Positions 12,901 through 24,549 of a stretch of 64,000 nt of DNA are shown in pieces. Source of the DNA: Phallusia mammillata (Eukaryota > Chordata > Ascidiacea > Phlebobranchia > Ascidiidae); contig QLIY01000316.1 in assembly GCA_003260075.1 (NCBI GenBank), positions 1 to 64,000 on the forward strand, written 5' to 3'. A program made the translations under genes and the position numbers. The stretch's first letter is position 1. Every line of letters begins with the position of its first letter. The notes under the pieces were generated by a model. The model was not told the DNA's origin and searched no databases. It saw only the letters and a list, made by a program, of their open reading frames with translations.

Positions 12901-13797
12901 CCGTTTTACAGACAAAAATACAACTTCAGTAGTAGTTATGTAATATCTATTGGTCGCGATGAATCACAAAACAAAAATTTTAGAAGTATTTTGATTGCGT
13001 TAGAAATTGTTTGAGTTTGTTGAATTTCTAAAATTAGACGGTCATATGTTTTTTCAAGGTTGACCACGGCTGCTCACACGCATGTGCTGTCAATTCACCT
13101 GATCGACTTATATGTACGTGCCCAACAGGTCTGGTATTGGACATTGACGACAAAACATGCATTGGTAAGTTTCGATTTTCAAACCCCATTGGGCCAATAA
13201 CATTTGAAACTAGTTATTAGGGACCCAACCCAAAATGTTTTTTTTTCGGCGATAAAATAGCAAAGTCCTTTAATCATTAGTCGAAGCAAAAACGTATACA
13301 AAGGAATACATGTATCTTTACATTGATTAAAATATACTCATACTGTATTTCAATCCAACAAATACCGTAGTTATTGGTACTTTTTTAGCAATTTGAACCA
13401 TCAATGCATAAAATTTGTCATTCTTTTAATTTAAAGTGTTTAAATTTTGTTTTGCTTTTATCTGCTTCACGTGTTGTTTCATATTGACTTCCTACTTTTA
13501 ACTAGAGATGTACCGAATATTCGGTTTCGGCCGAATCGAAATTTTGCCGATTCGGTACATCACTACTTTTAACAATATCCGAAAATACAATTGTTTTCTA
13601 TTGTAGGTTATGAACAGCTGGTTGACAATACCGAAGAGCACATACTAAACATTGAGGCGATCCAAGAACACGCCCAAGCGCTTAGCCAAAGCTTGATATA
13701 TCTGATGATTGGCAATGTGGCGCTACTTGTTATATTGTTGTGCTTGTGCGGCTACTTACAGAAGCAGAAAAAAGAAGGTCAAGCGGTTCAAATGTAA
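5987..13797 (+). CDS. ZP-domain / EGF-like transmembrane protein, 11 exons
   Basis: Exons: 5987-6053, 6625-6681, 6831-6855, 7889-8063, 8433-8587, 9297-9468, 10368-10444, 11245-11425, 12577-12690, 13059-13164, 13607-13797. All have GT/AG borders and matching phases (1320 nt, 439 residues). Order: signal peptide (1-22), an RQKR site at 25-28, a ZP (zona pellucida) domain at about 45-305 with the expected Cys pattern and a DGC motif at the exon 7/8 junction, a basic RKKR cleavage site at 309-312, one six-Cys EGF-like domain (about 343-376), and a membrane segment (about 405-427) with a short basic tail. ZP proteins polymerise after furin-type cleavage into extracellular matrices or egg coats. 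Here the EGF lies after the cleavage site, so it would stay with the membrane remnant. The start could be the ATG at 5987 or the in-frame one at 5993. The exact role is unknown. Confidence 0.9.
6255..6306 (-). ncRNA. Hammerhead-like motif, copy a (degenerate core)
   Basis: On the minus strand: stem I AGCTGCA pairs perfectly with TGCAGCT at the far end, core CTGATGA, stem II GACCT-TAT-AGGTC (perfect), then GGAA in place of GAAA, a short stem III and CTC before the cleavage point. The layout is that of a type I hammerhead, but the GAAA core has one change and the closing pair of stem III is lost, so it is probably inactive. It lies in intron 1 of the ZP gene inside a dispersed repeat. Confidence 0.55.
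6931..6998. repeat. 68-C homopolymer in ZP intron 3
   Basis: Uninterrupted Cs followed by ten Ts. Probably a filled gap. Confidence 0.95.
7040..7125. repeat. CGGG-rich dispersed repeat, short copy
   Basis: Reverse-orientation relative of 26500-26600 (CCTAAGCCTAAACCCGGCCT). It follows the 68-C run in ZP intron 3. Confidence 0.4.
9075..9204. repeat. Foldback repeat in ZP intron 5
   Basis: Arms of about 45 bases (9075-9120 and 9160-9204) match imperfectly in inverted orientation around a 39-base spacer. It is probably a small foldback element. Confidence 0.6.
9545..9765 (-). mobile_element. SINE family 1 copy in ZP intron 6
   Basis: On the minus strand: a decayed tRNA-like head with B box GGTTCAAATCC, CAGGCTAG, a T-run, then the shared body (CCTTGCCATGTAGGAATGC). 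Confidence 0.55.
9979..10209. mobile_element. hAT-like MITE in ZP intron 6
   Basis: Inverted ends GTGGTGGGATTCA and TGAATCCCACCAC. It contains two diverged direct copies of a 45-base unit (10070-10155). The target-site duplication is not clear. Confidence 0.5.
10503..10690. repeat. Fragment of the GGGTTGCCATCGACAT repeat
   Basis: Diverged partial copy of the element at 33757, including the GACATAGACCC and AATAAGGACAAA blocks. Confidence 0.4.
11063..11179 (-). mobile_element. SINE family 2 copy in ZP intron 7
   Basis: On the minus strand: GGCAGGAACTTGGCCGAATGG (A-box-like), a second half with GGGTTCGAAACCCGTGA (B-box-like) and an A-rich tail. It looks derived from a class II (Leu/Ser-like) tRNA. 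A near-identical copy is at 46631-46750. Confidence 0.6.
11476..11702 (+). repeat. Duplication around a C-spacer (ZP intron 8)
   Basis: Copies 11476-11580 and 11597-11702, C-run 11581-11592. Confidence 0.85.
12130..12300 (+). mobile_element. SINE family 1 copy in ZP intron 8
   Basis: Decayed head (CGAGCCCCGGAAAGA, GGGTTAAACCCC), then CAGGCTAGATTTTTC and the shared body with CATGTGGAAATGCTTG. Confidence 0.5.
12294..12560 (+). repeat. Duplication around a ten-C spacer (ZP intron 8)
   Basis: Copies 12294-12421 and 12433-12560, C-run 12422-12431. It ends 16 bases before exon 9. Confidence 0.88.
13505..13563. repeat. Short inverted repeat in ZP intron 10
   Basis: GATGTACCGAAT near the start is exactly inverted at the end, with further ATTCGG/CCGAAT motifs inside. 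It resembles a very short MITE remnant. Confidence 0.45.
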
Positions 13798-14004
13798 ACA
13801 AAATATGCTTGTGACAGTACAGCACTTGTACATGTGTTTATTGAATCATAATGCACTTAATCTTTTCCTTAATTTGCAGTACAGTCCACTAACAGAAAAT
13901 GACTACAGCTATAATTTAACTTCGTACAAATCTAATAAGAACAAGATTTTTTGATTGTGTCCGCGTATTACAGCTTTTTTGTGTGAAAGTATTGTTTGAA
14001 TGCC

Positions 14005-14010
14005 AATAAA
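14005..14010 (+). other. Polyadenylation signal of the ZP gene
   Basis: AATAAA about 210 bases after the ZP-gene stop codon. Confidence 0.6.
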
Positions 14011-14284
14011 CAAGATCATTAAACTGTCACAATGACCTTTCAAATTTCAATACAAGCCAAAGGGGTTTGCCCTAGCAAAAGTGACGTTTTTTTCTTGAAG
14101 TAACCATACAGAAATACACAAGCATGCACGCTCAAAATATGTACAATGCGCCTTTAAAGTCACGCTTAAACCAATTTTCAAAACAATGTTTAAACTCGAA
14201 GCACTACAAATGTAAAATACACGTTCATTTGTATTGTTATTAGGGGACAAGGTGCAGGACTGCTAAAAAAGTGCATTATACTGA

Positions 14285-14421
14285 AACCAGGCAAAAATTA
14301 CATTACGTGAAGCATGCCAAAAGTGAATTATGTGTACAGCAGGCAAAAGTACGTTATGTTTAAAGAGGCAAATACTGCATATGTGCAAACCAGGCAAAAG
14401 TCCACATGTGGCCAGCAACTT
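14285..14421 (+). repeat. Degenerate minisatellite downstream of the ZP gene
   Basis: Four to five units of about 30 bases, each beginning AGGCAAAA or a variant followed by a TTATGT-like half. Confidence 0.5.
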
Positions 14422-15191
14422 ACTCGTTAGCATCCACCAGGTAGGGCAATTGAGCAGTGCATGAAATCATAACATACAAAAACCGTTTGTCAAGGCAACG
14501 CACAAAACTTGCATTTCTGTTAAAATCAGTTTTATCAGTCAACACACGGGCGACATATATAACAGAGAATTTTGCGTCATATATTGTTTAGGCTTTGGGT
14601 GAAGCCAGAGGGTTCAAAGATGCCATGTCTATCCCACCACCAAAAACATTTGCTAAGCTTTTGTCTTATAACGCTTTATATGACAAAGCTGCAGCGTTTT
14701 GATTTTTTATCCAACAAATGTGGCAACAACTGTTTTGTGCTACATAACGCGTCAACGTTGGCAGCTTTTTCTTGGCTTGTTGCAACTGTGTCGCTATACT
14801 GTGTTACTTTACTTAGCGAAATAGCCTCAATTCGCTCTCAGATTTAAAATCATTTTGGAAAATCACAACAACTTACAAGCGGTCGAATTGTCAGTATAAT
14901 ACATCATGCATCTATTTTAGTGTCTACATACGCCTGGACAAGCATCTTTTGGTTGAGAGCGTGTTTGAAAATTGCTTCACAAAAACTTACGTTCTCCCTA
15001 AGCGTCAGAAACTTCGATTAGCCTGTGGGACGTATTATGACCTGATGTGCTCCCTTCCGGCTGACTGGCGAATGTACATGGCCCGAAATCTGCGGCCGTT
15101 TTCGTCCGATTTGCGCGTGACAACGGTGTGTTGACAGCCTGACCTCGCTCAGCAGCAGAGGGGTGGTAGACATCAGCTGATAGTCGCATTG

Positions 15192-15219
15192 TGACGTCAC
15201 TAGGGGGTGGCGATCCAAT
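15192..15219 (+). promoter_or_regulatory. Possible lipin promoter elements (CRE and CCAAT)
   Basis: A palindromic TGACGTCA (15192-15199) and a CCAAT (15215-15219) lie 23 bases apart in a locally GC-richer stretch about 0.95 kb before the lipin ATG. A pyrimidine-rich acceptor at 16079 suggests that a 5' UTR intron or a trans-splice site separates promoter and start codon. No TATA box or transcription start could be assigned. Confidence 0.3.
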
Positions 15220-16061
15220 TGGCTGCCGGCGAAACGAAAAAGGCAGGTGACAAAAAACAAAGGCTGCGGCAAGAAAGATGTCCCGAGTATGCGGCGAACG
15301 TTTCTCATGCGTAAAAAAGGCTGAGAGGTAGAGAAACTGACTGAGTGAAGTCACATAATTGCGTCTTTTGAGGTTAAATATTCGACTGACTTCAGCCACA
15401 TTAAATTCGTCGTTGGCATAAAAGTCACCTATTGCTTTTGTACAATAGTTGTCATGAACTGTTTGTTGTTTTGGAGTGTGAGAACAATAACTTTTAGTGT
15501 TTGTCCAGTTTTAATGTGAATATATTTGAAAGATAACCGTTTGCTTAACTTGCAACTTGCAAGGCTTCTACCATAATAATACAAAGTACATGAATATGCA
15601 GATAGCAGACCATGGTTGAATGGTTGGTTATATCAGATACATATTGCTAGATATGATTTGTAACTGATCATAGAGAAAGTAACACAAAAATAGTAGTCTG
15701 GTTAATTATCAGTTTTTTTTTTGTATGAGTTGTGTTTTTATTGAAAAAGTCTCTGTTGCTAAAGCAGTTTACAGTTTGCCTGTACTAACAAAAACATTCA
15801 GGAGTTATGACTATAATGGCAGTTTTGCACTGAATAATGGTTCATCGTAAATCTCTTGTCACTGCCTGCAGACCACACCAAGATTTTGTGTTTTGTTAGG
15901 AAGTGGCTTGTACAAAGTGGTGGAGTTAATTGCTGCTTACAAAACTCATAAACATGTTTACAGCAAAGTTAATGTTGCATCAAATAAAGTTTTAGAAGTT
16001 GGTACCATAAAAGTCAATATGTGTATATTATATTATTGAACATTTGCATGTGTTGTGACCT

Positions 16062-16080
16062 TTTCTTTCTGTTTTTAGTT
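16062..16080 (+). promoter_or_regulatory. Candidate 5' UTR or trans-splice acceptor of lipin
   Basis: A strong pyrimidine tract ending TTTTTAG lies about 60 bases before the lipin ATG. Nothing upstream is coding in frame. It could be the acceptor of a 5' UTR intron. Spliced-leader trans-splicing, known in Ciona, would use the same signal. Confidence 0.4.
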
Positions 16081-16140
16081 TGTGTGCAATGTAACTAAAA
16101 GATTATACAATAGCACTGAAGTAAAACTAAGCCAGCCAAG

Positions 16141-19100
16141 ATGAATATGGTGTACAAAAGTCTGGGATATATAAAGCAATGGTATAACCAAGTCAACCCA
16201 GCAACACTTACAGGTTCGGAGATGTTTTTCATGGACACAACATTAAAGACTTTGTGATTTTATTAAAAATTGTTTTAGATTTAGCTAGTGGGATATAGTT
16301 GCTAATGTTCGAATAATCACAGTTGTACTATGTCTGTGCCACAAGAAAGATTTATGGGGTCTCTTTTGTCTATCATTTCTCTTTATTCTTAACTCTTGGT
16401 TTAATATGAAAAAACAAACTTTTTGCATTTCTAATTAGAAAGCTATTGATATTAAATACTAAATCTGATTATACAAGCTTTGTACAAGAGAACACAGTTT
16501 TTGTGGCAGTAAAAATGACATTGTTTTAATTTTGCCGTAGGTGCAATTGACATTCTGGTCGTAGAGCAGCCTGATGGTTCACTGGTAGCTTCACCATTCC
16601 ATGTACGATTTGGAAAGCTTGGAGTTCTTCGTGCCAAAGAGAAAATGGTGGGCTTCTAAACTCTGTTTAATTAAGTATCGAATGCAAAGTCATTGAACAA
16701 ACAAACGGTCGGTAAAACTTGTTTGTATGAATAATGTAGTCTGGTATATACATAACTGATGTATCATAGCCTACATATTAGACATGCTTGCTATTTCTTT
16801 ATTGCACCATGTTGTGTAATACAGTACTACAGAACAATGCATTTTTTACTTTCTTACTTGGGTTGTTCATTAATAATGTTTTGTAAATTTTTCTAGTTGT
16901 TTTGTTCATGCTTTCTACTAGTTTGTCCTTTGGAATGTGAAAATGTCCAATAATACATTTACCAATTTGCATGTACGTGTACGATGGGGCTCATTTGTTT
17001 TTGTTTGCAAATGTTGTATACAATCATTTGTTTAGTAGGACATTGAGTACTTAAACTGGCAACATATAAATAGGAAAGTCACCGTTTGTGGTCATAAAGA
17101 ATTTTGGGTTTTAACTACTGTTGTTTCACATCTGCTATTTGTAGGTAAACATTCACATAAATGATGAAAAGATCAGAGAATTACACATGAAACTTGGAGA
17201 TCAAGGTGAGGCATTCTTTCTTGAGGAGTTTGACGGTGAAGAAGCGATTCCACTTCGGTTAATTACATCCCCACTTCCATCAAGACCTTCTACACCAACT
17301 GATGAACCACCAAATGTTTTGTAAGTTACTCACTTTTTATTAAACATTGTCAAAATACAGTAAACCTCTTTTTAATCTGGACCTGCCTGGACCGAAAAAT
17401 TCGTTCAAATTAAGTGAAGATCTGGATTACCCGATGTCCATTAGTTAAAGCCTTCCCACATTACAAATCGTTTGTACCTTAAATTTTTTACCCTAAAATA
17501 ACCATGTGTAGTTGATTGTAAAGTCAAACAGTTTTACTTTTTGGCTTGTATAGACTGTTACTTGAACAAATGCGGGGTTGGTTCTTTGATTCTTATCAGA
17601 GCAACCATTGTTTTTTTGGAACAAGGCTCTAATGTATGTTGTGCACCTTGTTTAACTTTGCTTTTAGGCATTTGTTCTTGCTTTGCCAGCTTAAAGACTA
17701 TGCTTAAAAAGCATTTCTTTTCCATAGAACAACGCCATTTGACTTTTGCCTTTTCCACGTAGTGATTTAAGTGACAGGATTTATGCTGCAAAAACTCGCT
17801 AAGCCCTCTTAAACAGACCTCAGCAACACGCCAATACACGCACTTATCGTGCCATTGACCACACGAGTACCGGCTTCTTGCTTTCGTCAAACAAGCCTTG
17901 AGCAACTACGGTGCCCTTTCTTTTTGCAAATGCGCGTACTTCTGTGTAACACAGTAGATTTTCAGTTGTGGAATCTTTTTGGCTCGGTGGTGAGCTTTTG
18001 TAAGAAATGGAATGTAAAATGTGGAGACAATGTTCTTAAAAATCGGGAGTAGTCCCTACTTGTTTTGTATTTTCTGGATTAGAAGGAAAAAGACTGGCTA
18101 ATTAATTCCATCTTACCACATTGAAACCTTATTCTCTTGCTACATGTTCTCTTAAACCGCCCTTTACAATGCCACAAAAACGACCCTTATTTTACCAAAT
18201 AGCACCGGTTGCGCGACATGGCGACCTGATTTGATGACCTTGCATTTTGCAAAGCGCTTTTGCGGCAAAACGGCGACCAGATATCAGAAATCGTTGCTTC
18301 CCGGGTGGTACGAGCGAAGCGCCACTCGCTATGACCTGAAGTTACCTATGGCCTAGTTGACGTGATTGGTTGACTAAATGGGCGTTAGCGCTGACTGTCA
18401 GTTTTCGATGGTTGTTTATCGCAAATTTTGCGGTTTTTAGTTCGCAGTGTTTTGCAAAATTAAGTAATGCTAGTTTACTCTAGACTTGGTTTTCGAGCGC
18501 ACAATAAACGTTATCTTAAACCCAACCTAGACCTTTAATTGGTCATTTGACTGAAAACACACTGTCGTAAATTTGAACTGATATTATTGTGTGTGTTCAA
18601 GAGGTGTTTTTTTGCGTTTCTATTTAAACTAACGCTGCTTTTAAACGAAAAATGAAAGCACAGCACTAAAATGTTATGGTATTTGGCAAACACTGACTGT
18701 TTGGTGTTAAAAGCAATGACGTGATGATATGAGTCATAGTTTGTCAAGCTGTGGTAAAACTGCTATGGTGCAACAATCGTATGTTTCTGTTGCGTGGAAG
18801 TTAATACGTCTACGTGGTAATTGATTCTTTAATTGCCAGCGGCGCCCGAATTGACAAAAGTTGACAAATGCAGTAAAACGACAGTTTCGCTGTTCCTGTG
18901 TTTGTTTACTGCAATGCTAGCTAAAATTATTGTGTAGTACCTTGACACATTTTACCAGTTTACCACTACACTAAACAACAAATATATACCATCTAATGTT
19001 ACTCAAAACAAACTGGAGTTTGGTATAGGTCGAAACAGTGTGCACTGCCTGCAGCTTACTTACAATTCAAAGGGTGTCAACACCTTTGTCTCAAATTAAA

Positions 19101-22100
19101 AATGGTTTTACATTGGCGATATTCAAGTTTACAAAACGTTCTTGTAAAATGTGCTTAAACTGCCCGTTGACACTAGGACTTGCCAATGCAACAAATATTA
19201 AAATTTCGTTACAATTACCTGCACAAAACTTTAAGATTAGTCGTTGTACTGTAATATTTCGGGTTTTGGGGTTTTTCTACCTACAATTAAAAAACTGTTA
19301 TCGGAAACACAAGTTTTTTTCTGCTTAAGAATTACAAGAATTTTTGTTTTTGCCATGTCATGGACTTCTTAATTTAGAACTTTTTAGAACGGAAAACGTG
19401 TTCCCCGAATTTAAATCTTCAAAACAGAGCTGTTTGCCAAAATTTATGTGGGTCAAAAACAGTTGATGTGAAATAGTCAGATCACAACCTTTACTTCAAA
19501 ACACTGCCGGTTGCTTTACATCGCCCCAAATTAACTCAATTTCCGTTCGAAATACGTCAAACATTTTTAAACTATCCCATGAAATTCCGTGTTTGGCCGT
19601 GCGTGTTAAAACTACGTGTCTGTACGGTCTAGTGAACACAAAAATGGCTGTATCCGGGAAATAACCTAGCTTTGTAGAGTTTTACGCGCCAAGCCGGTTT
19701 CCAGTGATGGCGCAACAAAGAAAAAGAATTTTTTCACTCTATTTTGTTTGTCGTAAATTTGTGGACATTTGTATGCGATAATTTCATGACGTAAAACTAA
19801 TTTCCCCTTTGCAAAACAACCAGCAATTAGCGGCTTTAAAGTTGGACCTAATGTTAAGGTACACGCAATAATGATTCAAAGAGGGATAAATACGGCTATC
19901 CGCTCTGTAATTTTTAAATACCAGTGGGTTTCGAAAGGATTAATGTGTTTACATCACATATAACTTAGCGCAAAGGAACAAAGGTTTTGACTGAAATGAA
20001 ACAATCTAGTACAGTGACAGTAACTTCGACTTTAAACCTTTTGGACAAAACAAAANAAATGAAACAATCTAGTACAGTGACAGTAACTTCGACTTTAAAC
20101 CTTTTGGACAAACAAAACAAAACGAGATTGTATGAACCTGTGTATTGGTGTGTGTACAAAACACCAATACACAGGTTCATACAATCACGCTATTATTAAT
20201 CATGATTAGTAAAAACTCCGCTTTGTGGTTTCGTGGTGCACCAACCGCGCCATTTTTTGACCTGCAGTAACCTAGCATGCGTAACCCCGGGACAGTGTCC
20301 TAAAATTTTGGAGCTAAGGCAATTATCGTGTCACCCTCAAAACGGGCATTGGAAGTCGCTTTTACAACAAAATGAATGAAATGCGTCTATAAATCCTTTC
20401 TAAACTGGTTACAAGCACAGTTTTGATTGCTTGAAACAGTGTCCTAAAGTTTTGCAACGTTAAACAAGTTTATTGTGTATTAAAGCGAGCACACCAATTC
20501 AGACAAAAACATACTTGGGTCTGTTGGTCTTTAAAAATCTAGGCAACGCCCTGCCATGTCAGACTGTTTCAACTATCTTTGACAAACATTAGTTATTGCG
20601 CTTGATACACAAAGAGTACACAGCCGATGTTTACCTGCCCTGATAACACCTTGCGTTGAATGTCAGCGCCCAAAAATATGTGATGACTCATCAAGTTTGC
20701 TTACGTCATACGCATTTTTTAAATTTCGCACTGGTTTGTGGATTATTGTTCAGGTTTGCTCGAGGGTTAAAAAATTCTCCGTACGTGACTTCGTTTAGGC
20801 TTCCCGTTTGCTATGGTGTGAACTATATCACGTTTTGATATCAGGTCGGGTAACCTTAGGTCACTCAGTCATGTGATGACACGCATGAGTGGTCCTTGGA
20901 GATGCTATTTACGAAACTATTATGCTTATTATATAGTACACAGTAACACTATTTTAGGTGTTAAAAGTACACAATATCATTATTGTGAAGTATCAAAACA
21001 TGCATATTTATTTTATATTTACAAATTTTTGCCGTGCCCTTATTGGTAAAAGTACCCACTGTTTAATAAGTTCATGATTCTTCTGTTTTATAAAATTCAA
21101 AATCTGTCCTTCCTGGAAGGTTACCCTGTAAAATTTCATCTCAAAGAATGTGTTGTTGCAATTGCATGTATTGGTGTCCATGAGTTTACAAATGCTAATA
21201 AACTTTTCAAAATATACCCTTCTAGTTAATTTGTTTATTTTTCAGCGACAACGATTTACAAGCTGCTATGCAAAATGTGAGCGAAAGTGGTAAACGCCGC
21301 AAGAGGAAGAAGCGCAAACGCCGGAGCTTCATTGCTTCAAACAACAACTCTATTCTAGAAGACAACAAGCCGGGATCTAGCTCTGAAACAGAGGAAGATC
21401 TCGTCAGTAACAACATCTCCGCAGAGATGAGGACCCCACCAGAAGAACACAGTGATATGATAAGAAGTATGAGCTTAAACTCAAACGACAGTTACCAGTA
21501 AGTTGAAAATAATTATGTTTTAATGTAATGAGTCAAAGTATTGACCTCGGTGTAAATGCAAAACAAGGAGTTATAGTTGCATTCTGAAAGACATTTTTTT
21601 TCGAATTTCGCAACCAAAAATGTTCCATATTCCTAACAATGCAGCATTTGATCATAGATTTTTGTGTAGTTAATGTACATTGTTTGTTTTTATAGTACTA
21701 ATGTATATAGGTGAATCAATTTTTTTATTTTTTTTGAAAATTCAATAATTTTTTGTGTTTTGTGGGGTGTACAATATGTTGTTGTGAAAAGAGTGAAAAA
21801 GAATGTCTAATATTTTCATCTCAACAACCAGAATAATTTCTCAATATGTTAGAACTGTTTTTCAACACAACCAAACACTAAAATATTTTTTTTTTAATTA
21901 AACCTGATTGAAGGTACATATTCTCTCATGCTAAAAATATTATCTGTGAAACTTAACCTAAGGATAAAACGCCATACTTCTACAAATAAATTTGGCTATC
22001 ATATTTTTAGATATTATCACTATGCAAAATTTCTCTGAAAATAAATGTCTTAAATTAGGATTCTTTTAGCTTTTGAAAAATCTTTTAAAACTCATTTTTT

Positions 22101-24480
22101 CTTTACTTTTCTATTCTTTCTTTTTTTACTTCTTTGCAAACAAACAGGCTGGCTAGTTCTTGTGTGCCAACACTTCGCATCACAAAATCTACAAGCCATG
22201 ACTCACTAAGCGACGGTAGTCTCTCTCTGTCTGAGAGCTGGTCAAGGTACACCTGCATATTTGATGCAGATTGAGTGAAAATATTGCTTGAAGCTGAATG
22301 ACCTTTTCTTCTTGATTAAATCTAATTTTATCACCTAAAAATCATGCTACTACTGAAATTTTGAAATCATAACTGTCTTAAAAATATTGAACAGAAGCTA
22401 GAACCATTGGATATTGGTTTTAGCTGTCCAAATAATGACTGAGAATTGTCAAATTTTATAGTTTTGGTTGAGTTCTAATTTTTTGGTTATATGTGCCAAA
22501 TATGTTAAGTAATATGTTTAAATGTAAAAGCATTAATAATCCAATCATTTTCTTCCAAAAGAGTAATATTTGGAATTATTGTGTTAGATTTTTTTATTTA
22601 CTGTATATTTTGAAAAGTATTTTTTTATGCCTAATTATTGTATTAGGCAAGAAAACAACTTTTATAAGGAAATTATTACATTTTTTCTGTTTACAATGCA
22701 TGTTTACAATTTCAAAGTTTGGGTTATGCATAAAAGTTAAATTTATTTAAACATAAGTCCTCTATTTTAATAGGATGTGAACTATTTTGGACTTTGCAAT
22801 GAAAATGCCATTATTGAAAGCAATATAGTTATTTAATAAAAGCAAATTAATTTAATGTGTTCATTAGTTAGATTTTATAATCTGTTTTAGCCTTTAAATG
22901 TGTTAAATTATAATGTTTTAAAGACGAGATTATCTAATTTACTTTTTAAACCACTTACATAACTGGACATGACCAACTTCTAGCTTGGATTTAACGACCT
23001 AGTTTATAGACATAAAGCTGTATTAATCCCTTTGGTTTAGTTTGGTGGAACAATAATGTTGTTTATCATTGCCGTGAATTGCATGCTAATTAATCATCCT
23101 TTTTTTCTCTTTTATTTTGACATCACAGAAAATAATTGTGCGTAGTTTTGCATTTTGCTCATTTCAAAAATGTTTCTTATTGCAAAACTAGAAATATTTG
23201 ATAATTGCAGAACTGTTAAAAACTTTTAAAAAAAATTATTGCCATAGTTTGACCTTTAGTAACCTTTTCAGTGACGTCGAAGGGGCGGAGTTGGGGGGGG
23301 GGAAGACGAGATTATCTAATTTACTTTTTAAACCGAGTACTTAATATACATAACCAACTTCTAGCTTGGGTTTAACAACCTAGTTTATAGAGATAAAGCT
23401 GTATTAATCCCTTTGGTTTAGTTTGATTGAACAATAATGTTGTTTATCATTGCTGTGAATTGCATGCTAATTAATCATCCTTTTTTTCTCTTTTATTTTG
23501 ACATCACAGAAAATAATTGTGCGTAGTTTTTTATTTTGGTTGTTTCAAAAATGTTTCTTATTGCAAAACTAGAAATATTTGTTAATTGCAGAACTGTTTA
23601 AAACTTAAAAGAAATATTGCCGTAGTTTGACCTTTAGTAACCTTTTCAGTGACGTCGAAGGGGCGGAGTTTTCTTCGATACGATGCGTCCAATCAGACAG
23701 CGAGTTGCCGATGATGGACAAGTGGGGTTTTCCTTTGTTCCTTGCATAATGTTTGTTTTGTTTCGTGTTTCTAAAACCGGTGCTAATATGTAGGTTTTGG
23801 GTTTTGCGCAAATGCCGCCATTCAAATTCATATCACTAAACTCGGCAATTTTCTGTCATTTAAAAATAGGAAATTTCGGAACACCTTGAAATTCAAAAAC
23901 ACTGAGAATTCATAACAACATTTTGAACTCGTACGGCCTCCGTGGGCATGTAAACAACACAATGGAAATGTTTGTATTATTCCAATGAAAAAACCAACAT
24001 CGTGGTTATATCCTTTACATGCCCTTGTATAATGCCATTTACAATGCTGTGTGAAATGTATATGGCATATGTAACAACCTCACCTTGCTTGATCGCGTTT
24101 GACCCTTTCTAACGTGCTGCTGTTTGCAACATATCTAGTGGCTGGTTTAACCGTTAAGCAACATGCGTACGTTCTTTTAAAGGAAATAAAGTATAGTTAA
24201 TCAACCCCCACAGTCGCAGTTTTCCGGTGGTTACTGTTCTCAACATATATAATCCGAGGGTTTTATACGCCGGACTTTGGATTATTTAACGGCAATATGT
24301 CTCCCCATATGTGTTTTTTGATTGATTGTAGCCTTTTTGCACGATCAGCAAATTATCATACACATATCAAAACGCACCTATACACCAATACCAAAAATAT
24401 GTTTGGTGTTAACCGACGAGCAGTCTTTCTTAAACTTTTTTTACCTTAATGTGCAACCAAAAAATATATTTTCAAATACA

Positions 24481-24549
<69 letters not shown>

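Larger units (their letters stand above)
13798..16140. other. ZP 3' flank and lipin upstream region
   Basis: Contains the ZP polyadenylation signal, the minisatellite at 14285-14421 and a GC-richer block near 15000-15320 with CRE and CCAAT motifs. Short open frames here show no splice or family support. Confidence 0.55.
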
